Source: Capsicum annuum (lineage: Eukaryota > Streptophyta > Magnoliopsida > Solanales > Solanaceae). Taken from it: a DNA stretch of 64,000 nt. The position numbers and the translations under genes are program-made. This document shows positions 47,410 to 56,658 of this stretch, one piece after another (within the stretch, counting starts at the first letter, position 1; each line of letters starts with the position of its first letter). Where the stretch lies: assembly GCF_002878395.1 (NCBI RefSeq), contig NC_061120.1, positions 93,645,805 through 93,709,804 on the forward strand, given 5' to 3'. Under the pieces are notes generated by a model, which was not told the DNA's origin, searched no databases, and saw nothing but the letters and a program-made list of their open reading frames with translations.

Positions 47410-47422
47410 TGCTATTAGAGCT
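47410..47422 (+). other. E6 primer-binding site, worn
   Basis: CTGCTATTAGAGC follows the LTR by three bases and matches the 3' half of TTGGTATCAGAGC. It is followed by TTAGGTTTATAGTCAGTTGG, typical leader sequence. Confidence 0.7.
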
Positions 47423-47601
47423 TAGGTTTATAGTCAGTTGGGTGTCCAAAATACTGTGTTTAGTCTTTTTTATAGGTGGAGGTGGACCATATTTATAAAA
47501 TAGGAGCTATGAGACATTTTAGGAAATGTTTCCCTTCTTGTGTTTCAATCTCTAGATATTGTATCTAAGGTCTTGGATTTCTCTTATTTCTGTTTGCTAT
47601 C

Positions 47602-48760
47602 TTGTATATCAGACCTCTAAAAGATGTAAGACTCAGAAAAACCCTTTTAAGGGCCTTATGGATGAAGTTTGTCCAACTTCTAAAGTTAATACCCAGGCTA
47701 GGGCTATGGCATTTGACAATCTTCATAGGGTTCCACCTGTACCCACCAACCCCGACTATGAGAGTGACCCTCCTATTTTGTCACCTCAAAGGGATGCTAC
47801 TAATGCCGAGTTTCGTTGCTATATCAATCTCTTGATGCAATTGGTGTCCTCTCAAGTGGAGCATAGTGCTTCATCTACTTTTTTAGGCTATAAGAATTCG
47901 ACGAATTATGAGTTTAAGCCATTTTATGTTCTCTGGTACAAAGGTTGAGTAGGATCCTCAAGGGATTTTTGATGAAATAAAGAAGATCTTTTGAATCAAG
48001 TATTGTTCAAAGATTTAGGCCGTTGAATTTTCTTTCTACCTATTGCGAGATTTAGCGTACCATTGGTATGAGGGGTAGGAGTTAACTAGAGGTGTTGATG
48101 CTAGTCCTACCATGTGGAAGTAGTTCTTCAAGGCTTTCTTAAACTGTTTCTTTCCTCAATAGTTAAAAGGGAGAAAAGGGAAAAAGAGTTTGTGAACAAG
48201 AATTAAGGGAGGATGCCCGTTGAAAAGTATGCCTTGATGTCTATCAATTATTATGTATTCTCCCAAGATGGTTTCTAGCATGAGGGTTAGAATGCATAAG
48301 TTTGTCTCTAGATTGTCCCATGAGTTGGTCCTTGAGAGCAATTAGGCCTTGTTGAATGAGAACATGGATATTTCTAGGTTGATTATGTATTTTCAATACG
48401 TGGAAAAAGAGAAAATGAATTAAGTTGAGTTTACTGAGAGGCAAGGAACTAAATTTAGGCCTTCTGAGAATAGTGGTAGCAAGTGGCCATGAAAGAAATA
48501 AGGGAGTTTGAGTTCTTTCTCCTAGGATAGTGTTCGACCTCATTACCATAAGTTTTTAGGTGATTGTCAGACCCAGTTTAGTGGTAGGTCCCAGGAACAG
48601 GGTGCCTAATTTAAGTATAGTATTACACAGTCAACTACACCCCACCTTCCTTACAGATTTTATGACCAGAGTCATTGTGGTTAGTGTTAGAATAGGAGAA
48701 ATAGATGTTCCCATTGTGGTTAGGTTGGGACCTTGCAGCATAAGTGCCCCTCCCTTGTAT
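47602..48760 (+). pseudogene. E6 gag remnant
   Basis: The open frame 47559-47948 carries 'KVNTQARAMAFDNLHRVPPV' (~47685) and 'RDATNAEFRCYINLLMQLV' (~47791), which matches the 'NAEFR.A...L.Q.V' start of Tekay gag. Past 47948 the frame shifts and stops accumulate, but the capsid region continues. The zinc-knuckle zone lies at about 48660-48745, with cysteines in RCSHCG and HKCP but irregular spacing and a stop between. Short overlapping frames at 48156-48549 (minus) are shadows. Confidence 0.8.
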
Positions 48761-48929
48761 CTTCTTTAGACAATGGGGCCCCTATTGCTACACCATCTAT
48801 TCCCACACAGAAGGATGCTATATTTTCCTCTTCTTCTATTTCTTGCAATTACATTGGCCAGAACTTCTTGTATGCACTTGCTACTCGCAGGGATTCTAAG
48901 GGGTCTCCCAATATTGTCACGGGTATGTA

Positions 48930-49290
48930 GAGACATTTCACCCCTGAAATGTATTGTTTGCTTGATTCAAGGTCTACTCTTTCTTATGTATCCTCGTATG
49001 TGGCTGTGTATTTTGATTATTGTCTGGAGAGTCTGTTGGTTCCTTTTTCTATTTTTACCCTTGTCGGAGACCCTATGGTTATTAGAAAGGTCTATAAGGG
49101 GTGTGTGATATCAGTTGGTGGCAGGGACACTCTTCCAGATTTTACATTGTTGGGCATTGTTGATTTTATGTCATTCTAGGGATGTATTAGTTACACTCTT
49201 GCTATGCATCCTTATATTGTCAGACCCGTAGGGTTGTGTTTTGATTCCCAAATGAGTTGGTCATTGTATAAGAAGGTAGTTTCCTAGTAC
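48930..49290 (+). pseudogene. E6 protease remnant
   Basis: 'MYCLLDSRSTLSYVSSYVAV' (~48949) is the active-site region. The glycine of DSG is arginine, which should inactivate it. It continues with 'FTLVGDPMVIRKVYKGCVI' (~49057) and 'DFTLLGIVDFM' (~49138), then a stop at the point where GMDW should follow. The frame 49302-49865 takes over in pol. Confidence 0.83.
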
Positions 49291-49301
49291 CTAAGGGACA
49301 G

Positions 49302-50160
49302 TTGATTTCTTATCTAAAGGTCCAAAAGTTGATTTCCATAGGGTGTTTGTATCATTTGGTCCGAGTTAGTGTTTCTAACTTAGGAGAGCCTTCTCTAGAA
49401 TCCATTTCCATGGTTAATGAGTTTCTTGAGGTGTTTCCTGATGATCTTCCTGGTGTTCCTCCCGATAAGGAAATTGATTTTGGGATTGATATTATTTCAG
49501 GAAATCATCCGATTTCTGTCCCTCCTTATAGAATGGCTCCAGTGGAGCTAAAAGAGCTTAAGAATCAATTAAAAGAACTCTTAGATAACGATTTTATCAA
49601 CCCTAGTTTGTCTCCATGGGGTACTCCCGTGTTATTTGTGCACAAGAAGGATTGTTCCCTCTGTGTGTGCATTGATTATAGTCAGTTAAACAAAGTGATC
49701 ATAAATTATAAATATCTTCTACCTAGGATCGATGATTTGTTGAATCAACTTCAGGGTGCAAAGTGTTTTTCTAATATTTATCTTAGATCGGGTTATTATC
49801 GACTTAAGATTAGGGAAGCGGATATCCCTAAGACTGCCTTTAGGACCTGGTATGTCCACTATTAGTTTTTTTGTCTCATCTCTTGGATTGACCAATGCCC
49901 CAGTTGTATTTATAAACTTTATGAATAGGGTATCTATCCGTTCTTGGACATGTTTTTCATTGTCTACATTGATAATATCTTAGTGTATTATATAAGTGAA
50001 GCAGATCATGTAGATCACCTAAGTTTGTGCTGCAAACATAAAAGGATCGTTGTTTTATGCCAAGTTTTCCAGGTGTGAGTTTTTGTTGAATGTCATAGCT
50101 TTTTTCGGTCATGTTATCTTTAGTAAAGGGTTCTAGGTAGATCCCCAAAATATTGCGGTG
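49302..50160 (+). pseudogene. E6 reverse transcriptase remnant
   Basis: Well preserved at first: '[20 protein letters not shown]' (~49419), '[20 protein letters not shown]' (~49522), '[20 protein letters not shown]' (~49612) and '[20 protein letters not shown]' (~49713). The first catalytic aspartate is tyrosine ([10 protein letters not shown], ~49771). A frameshift follows near 49862, and the YIDD motif is YIDN (49965-49976). Losing two of the three catalytic aspartates means RT could not work even if the frame were whole. The frame 49756-49983 is partly the shifted continuation. Confidence 0.92.
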
Positions 50161-50259
50161 GTTAAGAAGAGGCCTAGACCTATGCTCAAATCGATATGCA
50201 GAGATCCTTGGGTCTAGCTGGAATTATTGAAGGATATATGAGAGTTTCTCTAATATAAC

Positions 50260-50800
50260 TACCTGGTAGACCAAATTGACCAAAATGAATGTCAAGTTCC
50301 TATGGTCCGATGTGTGTGATTATAGTTTTGAGAAGTTGAAAGATAAGTTTACTTTGGCTCCGATTTATGACCATGACCAAGGGTAGTGATGGTTTCATGG
50401 TGTATTGTGATGCTTGTCGTGTCGGTCTCAATTGTGTGTTGATGCAACATGGTAGGGTGGTGCCCTATGCTTCCAGACAATTGAAAGTTCATGAGAAGAA
50501 CTACCAAACTCATGACTTAAGAGTTTTTAGCCATGGTCTTTACATTAAAGATTTTGAGATATTATTTATATAGGGTTCATATCGATATCTTTTTCGATCA
50601 TAAGAGCCTCCAATATGTGTTTTCTCAAAAAGAGTTAATTATTTAGTAAAGAAGGTGGCTTGAGTTATTAAACACAATGATATAAGACTTCATTACTATC
50701 ACCGTATGGAAAATGTAGTCATCGATTCTCTTAATATATTGTCCATGGAAAGTTTGGCCCATATATATAAGGATAAGCAGGAATTTGTTTAGGACATTCA
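50260..50800 (+). pseudogene. E6 RNase H remnant
   Basis: 'MTKGSDGFMVYCDACRVGLN' (~50373) includes the first acidic residue. 'GRVVPYASRQLKVHEKNYQT' (~50451) and 'HDLRVFSHGLYIKDFEI' follow, then in a shifted frame 'DHKSLQYVFSQKEL' (~50600) and 'YHRMENVVIDSLNILS' (~50698). The glutamate of the second motif (LELAAV) is not kept (DLRVF). Confidence 0.85.
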
Positions 50801-50879
50801 CTGTTTGGCTAATCTTTGAGTTCAACTTCCGGACTCCGAGGATGGTGGTGGATATGTGCATCTACTATATCAATCATCT

Positions 50880-51830
50880 CTTGTTGTTAAGATAAATAAA
50901 AAGCAATCCTTGGAACCCGACTTGATAAAGATCAAGAGTAATGTAGGTAAAAATAAAGTTGTGCACATTGTAATTGTTGGTGATTTTATCTTAAGATACA
51001 AAGATAGGCTATGTGTTCCCATCATTGATGGATTGAGAGAAAGGGTCATGAGTGAGGTTCATGAATCTTAGTATGGGACACATTGTAGTTCCACCAAGAT
51101 TTATCATTATCTTAGAGAGTTCTATAGGTGGAGCAATATGAAACATGATTTCGATAGCTATATGGCCAAGTGTGGTGTGTCAATAAGTGAAATTTTAGCA
51201 CATGAGGCCTTGTGGGTTGTACTAAGAAATTGTCTTTCCCGAATGGAAGTGGGAGACAATTGATACAATTTTTTTACCGATCTTCCTAGATTCGGAACCA
51301 ACGTTATTCTATTTGGGTCATTCTTGTTAGAATGACAAAGTTCACTTAATTTTTTCCTATGAGGACTAATTTATCGATGAAATGTTATGCTAAGTTATAT
51401 CTTGTGGAGATGGTGAAGTTGCTCGGTGCTCTAGTTTCCATTATCTTGGATCTTGGTCATTCATTTTAATCCCTCTTTTGGAAGTCATTCCAAAAGGGTT
51501 TTGTTACTAGAGTGTGCCTTAGTACCTCTTTCCACCCGCAAACGGATGGACAAGCTGAGAGGACCAATCAAACACTGGATGATATGTTATAGGCTTTTCT
51601 GATTTATTATGGTAGTAGTTGGTATGACAATTTTCCTTGGATTGAATTCATCTATAATAATAGTTACCACTCTAGAATTGGTATGTCCCCTTTTAAGGCA
51701 CTGTATAGTAGGAGATGTTGATCTCCTATTGGGTGTTACAAAGTTAGTGAGGGTAAATAGCCTGAACCAGTTTAGTCGACCAATCCTTAGAGAATATGTA
51801 GGTGATTCGCTATAGATGAACGCCGCTCAA
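50880..51830 (+). pseudogene. E6 integrase remnant
   Basis: Linker and zinc region: 'FILRYKDRLCVPIIDGLRER' (~50987), 'KIYHYLREFYRWSNMKHD' (~51094). The core: 'WETIDTIF' (~51250, first aspartate region), the second catalytic region worn to 'ILDLGHSF' (~51448), 'FHPQTDGQAERTNQTLDDML' (~51530), and 'NNSYHSRIGMSPFKALYSRR' (~51657). The D-D-E core cannot be complete. The frames at 50856-51071 and 51609-51815 are open parts or shadows of it. Confidence 0.87.
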
Positions 51831-51879
51831 TGTCGTAAAAGTTCCTATACAGATGTGAGATGTAGGGACTTAGATTTTA

Positions 51880-52310
51880 ACATTGGAGATTAGGTATGCT
51901 TGAATGTATACTTCATGAAAGGAGTAATTCGATTTGGTACGAAGGGTAAGCTTAGTCCACGATATGTTGGCCCCTACTTGATTGTAAAGAGGGTTGGCAA
52001 TGTTGCCTATGATATTGAGTTGCCTTCTAGTATGAACTCCATTCACATGATTTTCCATGTCTCTATTTTTGAAAGTTTGTAGGTGATCCTTCATTGCTTG
52101 TTCCCTTGGGGGATGTCTGTCTTTCGAACTCTTTGTCCTATAAGGATATCCTGGTGAGGATCTTGGTTCGGCAAGTTTACCGATACTAAAAAAAAGAGGT
52201 AGCTTTGATAAAGGTTCTATGTAGGAACCAAAAGTTTGAGGAAGCTACTTGGGAGGCGGAAGAGGACATCCAGTCCAAGTATCCTCATTTTTTCCCATTC
52301 TAGAAACATG
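51880..52310 (+). pseudogene. E6 integrase C-terminus with chromodomain-like tail
   Basis: 'FGTKGKLSPRYVGPYLIVKR' (~51933) and 'HMIFHVSIFESL' (~52044) are the GPY/F module. 'VRQVYR' and 'KKEVALIKVLCRNQKF' follow (~52165-52240), and 'EATWEAEEDIQSKYPHFFPF' (~52243) ends it at a stop. This is the most intact chromodomain-type tail in the window, keeping the tryptophan of ATWE. Confidence 0.88.
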
Positions 52311-52359
52311 GCATGGAGGTATGTGTTGATCTCCTTGCTTTGATTTATGACATCGACAA

Positions 52360-52680
52360 ACATTGGGTTAAAGTCCTCATCGTTTTGAGTCGACTTGTAT
52401 ATTATTAGACCATGTGTTCAAGTCCCTAATGCTTTGAAACTATATTTGTCCTTGTTGTGATGGGTTTAAGTCCCTAGTATCATGAGTTGATTCATGACTT
52501 CGTTAAATGAACAATTCGAGTCCCTAATCCTTGAATTTAGTAAGTATCCTTGATAAGATGATGGGTTTAAGTCCCCAAGTTGTGAAATAAGTAAGTGTTT
52601 ATACGTAAGGATTTTAAGTCCCTAAACTTTCAAATTAACAAGTTTCTTTAATAAATACTGCGTTTAAGTCCCAAAGACTA
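52360..52680. repeat. About 50-base phased TTTAAGTCCCTA motif in E6 3' UTR
   Basis: AAGTCC(C/T) cores lie near 52370, 52420, 52468, 52518, 52569, 52614 and 52666, giving spacings of 50, 48, 50, 51, 45 and 52. The core (often GGGTTTAAGTCCC followed by TAA) is kept while the sequence between cores is not. It lies between the chromodomain stop and the polypurine tract. Confidence 0.85.
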
Positions 52681-52834
52681 TGAAGTGAATGATTAATTGA
52701 TAGCGAGTATGATCTGTCTTATATCCCTATTCTATGCTAGTTCTTACTTTTTTAAAGATTGTTTTTATATGTGATGACATGTTGTCGTGTGCTTATTTCT
52801 TTCCTTACCTATCATTAGAGGACGAATGAACCAT

Positions 52835-52846
52835 GTGGGGGAAAAT
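52835..52846 (+). other. E6 polypurine tract
   Basis: GTGGGGGAAAAT, preceded by AGAGGACGAATGAACC, directly before the 3' LTR. Confidence 0.82.
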
Positions 52847-55084
52847 TAAAACACCTAGACTTTGAACCATTGAAAAATTCCTTCATTTAAAGTCTCTGTA
52901 CATGGTACGACGAAGGGTACCAAGCGTACCCTTTATATTCAAGTTGGTGACCCCCTATAATACCCTAGGCAGTGTGGTGACAGCGACTCACTGTGCTAGG
53001 TATGACTGACACTCCAACCAATCATACCTTAAGGTATGAGTCATTCAAAGATAAATCGTATGAAGTGGTGCCTCGATCAAAACTAGACTATTTTGGGTAT
53101 GGTTGATGGATAAGAGTTAGGGTTGAGTTGTACCTTTTGTATTTCACTTAAAGGTGTACGGTCGTATCTTTAATAGTGTGTGTAACCTAGAATAATCCTA
53201 GGGTATGAGTTAGGGTACCACTGGTACCCTAGGGTATGAGTCATTTACCATGTTTAAAACTGTATGCCCTCTGACTATTTAAGTATGTGTAACCTCCTAA
53301 ACTTCCATTTTGATGTATCAAACACCATAGTTACTCTCTCAAGCTCATCTTTGAAGGATTGGAGGGTAGGATTTCAAAGGTGATCTTTTAGAGGCAAAGT
53401 GAACTCAATATTAATTGTGATTGAAGTTTTCTAAGGCATGTAACTCTTCTTCTTTCTAAATAACTCTAAAGCAATGTATTTCAAACTTGGATTAGTAAGT
53501 CTACCTGGTGGTTTTGAAACAAAATGTAAAGGGTTTTGTTGCCTAATGATGAATAATGATAATTCTTGCTTAGACTTAGGTTTATATAAGTTATTGATGG
53601 TAGTTTGTACACGTTAATGCTTGTTGTATATGGTATAATACGTGGGTCTTGATTATCCCTAGTCTTGATGATTTCTACCATAAAATTGGCCTTGGTAAAG
53701 TCATTTACACAAGGTGTATGTGAAAATGTCTAAGTGAGATGTCTAGTTACATAATGATGATTCTTTGAATGTTGGGCTACAATACTTGATAAATGATACT
53801 ATGAAGATAAAATGAGCCATGTATTGTATAATTGATGACCATGATGGTTTGATGAATAAGAAGGGATTAGAGTCCCTAACATAAAAATGAATTTAAGTTT
53901 TGTGCTGAACTAAATTATGGCATAAATTGCTAATGAATTATAAATGGCTTGTAAGGGTCTAGAGGACTTTAGTTTGAATTGTATAATGAGTTGAATAAAG
54001 GCATTGGCCTATTGAATTGGCTGAGCAATGAAAGATCCCATGAGTACCATGTGGGCATATGGTGTTTAATTGTAAAATGGGTTAAATTCATTATGTGTGG
54101 AATTGATTGTATGTGGATGCACGTAGAAAGGGTTAGAGTCCCAATTTAGACTAACTGTAGTTGTGATGGCCTAATGTTAAAGTCCCTTGCCTAATGAAAT
54201 TGCTTATGGTTAAAGTCCCTTGCATAATAAGAGTCCCTTGACTAATGTGTGAGCATGTGGTTAGAGTCCCTTGCTTGAATGAATGTGTGGGAATGGTTAG
54301 AGTCCCTCAATTATAAGAATTTGTGTAAGTGATTATAGTTTCTCACTTTGATGGATGTGTATACGGTTAGAGTACCTTAATTGATGATATGAGAATATGG
54401 TTAAAGTCCTATTCCTAATGATAAATGATTGAATCTGTAAGTGTGGAAGGTTGGAGTCCTCCATTGTATGTATGGTGAATAAATGCTTCCAAATAGTCGA
54501 TAAGACTTACCCCTTAGTTAGCATGTGATATCTCTATGTGTATGGATAAGGTTATGAATATAAATTAGTATGATATATTGATTATTGTTGAATGATGACT
54601 CTATTTTATAGTTATCCTCGAGTTACATGCTAGCGTTCCAACCTGCTAACCATCTCCGAATGCTATTTCCCCACCCAACATAAGGATGGAGCAGCTTGTT
54701 CTCTTCCAGTGCAGTGATTAAGAAATTGAAGCGGCTCGTGAATTGACTTGGGTGTGGTGATCTTCATTACTTAGTAAGACATTCCTTGTTGGTATCGTAT
54801 CTTTAGACTTAATCTTATATTAATTTTGTTTGGCTATTTCCGGGGGCTTGTTCCGACATATCCATTTCTAAACGTTTATTTGTATTGAGGTATTGTGGAT
54901 AACTGTGGACTTGGGTATATTGGTTAGTTGATTAATTGTAGTATGTTTTCTGCTATCTCATTATATGGTCGGAATTCACCTGAACCATGTAATTGATGTT
55001 AAGATTGTGATGGGTTACTGGGGCAACCTCTGGTTCATGTGATCTTGAGGTGCCCCTACTACATCGCTCGGTTTCGGTGTGTCA
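52847..55084 (+). repeat. E6 3' LTR
   Basis: About 2.24 kb, TAAAACACCTAGACTTTGAACC...GGTGTGTCA; the starting TG has mutated to TA. It aligns with 44972-47406 through the GTACC-rich block (52890-53240), TATA-like CTATTTAAG (about 53275), the phased GGTTAGAGTCCC repeat (54120-54470) and the end. ATGAG follows at 55085. Confidence 0.9.
54120..54470. repeat. Phased GGTTAGAGTCCC repeat (3' LTR of E6)
   Basis: TTAGAGTCCC/TTAAAGTCCC variants near 54130, 54177, 54209, 54231, 54260, 54296, 54330, 54366, 54399 and 54453, mostly 30-36 bases apart; counterpart of 46410-46760. Confidence 0.8.
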
Positions 55085-56456
55085 ATGAGTCAAATAATTC
55101 TTCACATGAACTTTCAACAGTCTAGAAGCATAAGCAACCAAATTTCCATTCTCTATCAACCGACACCCTAATCCCACTCGAGATGCATAATAATAGATAA
55201 CATAACCTTAGGTGGCCTCAAGCGGAGTCAACATCAGAGCGAAAGTAAACTTATCCTTTGCCTACTCAAAACTACCCTCTCAACTATCAGACCGCAAGAA
55301 CTTCACCTTCTTATCAGTCAACTTAATCAATCAAGCAACGATGGAAGAGAAACTTTCGACAACCATCTGTAGTAGCCGACTAAACCTAAGAAGATTAGGA
55401 TATTAGTTGGAGTCATTGGCCTAGGCCACTTTTTAACAACCACAACCTTCTATAGATCTACCATGATCCCTTCACTAGAAACAACATGATCCTAGTAAAT
55501 TATAGCATTCAAACAAAACTCACACATAGAGAACTTAGCATACAAACACAGATTTTTCAAGGTTTGCAACAAAAGTTAGGTGTTATCGACATTATCCACC
55601 TCACTCTCAAAATACAAGAAAATATAATCTATAAAGAAAATCATGAAGAAATGAAGAACTTACTAAAATCCTGATTCATAAGGACCATAAATGTTGTGAG
55701 CATTTGTCAACACAAAGGACATTACCAAAACTAGAATTGACCATACTATGTTCGAAAAAAAAGTCTTAGGGATATCCACCTCCTTAATTATCAACTGATG
55801 GTAACTACGCATAAGATCAATCATAGAAAAGAACTTAAAATATTTATTCTGATCAAAAAGATCATCAATCCTCGAAAGGAAGTACTTATTCAAAATGGTA
55901 ACAAAATTCAAATGGTGATAATGAATACACATTCCATGGGAACCATCCTTCTTACACACGAAAAGAATAGAAGAACCCTACAAAGACACACTAGGATGGA
56001 CAAAATCCTTATCTATAATATCTTTTAAATGTTTTCTAAGTTATTTAAACTTGGATGGAACCATCCTAGAGGGATAATGATAGGACGAGTGTCTGAAAGA
56101 AGATCAATACCAAAATAAATTTCCTTACCAGGATCAGTACTATAAAGATCATTGGGAAATACCATAAGAAATTTGTGGACAACGGGGACAGTCAACAAGG
56201 AAGAACCATTGGATCTAGTATCCCTAGAATTTACTAAGAGATAGAGGCACTATTTTGATGTTAATTTCTGAGATCTATGATACGAAATAAACCTTCCCTA
56301 AGCTACGAGAGAACTACCTTCACATTCAATCAATGGCTCATTTGGGAAATGGAAAAAAAGAATTTGGGTTGGACAATCAAGTAATACATTTAATGAATGC
56401 AACCAATCCATCCCCAAAATCACATTAAAGTATAACATGTCCAACACTAGCAAACC
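55085..56456 (-). pseudogene. E5 protease end, reverse transcriptase and RNase H start
   Basis: On the minus strand: 'FNVILGMDWLHSLN' (~56430), 'HFPNEPLIECEGSSLVA' (~56350), then RT with 'KKDGSHGMCIHYHHLN' (~55950), '[13 protein letters not shown]' (~55890), 'FSMIDLMRSYHQL' (~55845) and 'MSFVLTNAHN' (~55725). FIDD is worn to FIDY (~55625). RNase H begins with '[20 protein letters not shown]' (~55130 to 55085) and continues across E6 at 44971. The open frame is 55663-55959. Plus-strand frames (55212-55406, 55486-55674, 55798-56028) are shadows. Confidence 0.85.
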
Positions 56457-56461
56457 TACTA
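56457..56461. other. Target-site duplication of E7, left copy (TACTA)
   Basis: TACTA precedes the E7 stub and corresponds to CACTA at 59793-59797, one mismatch. Joining the E5 protease across this point gives a continuous reading (HGRVTL to VGLLVLDM). Confidence 0.75.
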
Positions 56462-56658
56462 TGAAAAACCCAAGAATGTGACCATGGAAAAATTTTTGGT
56501 TGATTGGCGATGGTCATCATATGTGTTGTGTTGTATCCTTGTGGTGTGTAATTTTTAACTTGTGTAAAGGTTGCCAATATGCATTTTTATGTGTTTAATT
56601 GTGTATATTCTTGATTTACCCTTCCTTTATGGACAAATGATCCTAAGTTGTGAAGAAG

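Larger units (their letters stand above)
44972..55084 (+). mobile_element. E6, full-length decayed Tekay-like element
   Basis: About 10.1 kb with 5' LTR (44972-47406), gag, PR, RT, RH, IN and tail, polypurine tract and 3' LTR (52847-55084), flanked by an exact ATGAG duplication. It is inserted in the RNase H of E5. The pol frame is more open than in E2 or E3: RT is readable without a stop over 49302-49865. Both key aspartates of RT are nevertheless changed. The two LTRs are clearly diverged, so it is not recent. A TAAGTCCC motif is repeated at regular spacing in its 3' UTR. Confidence 0.93.
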
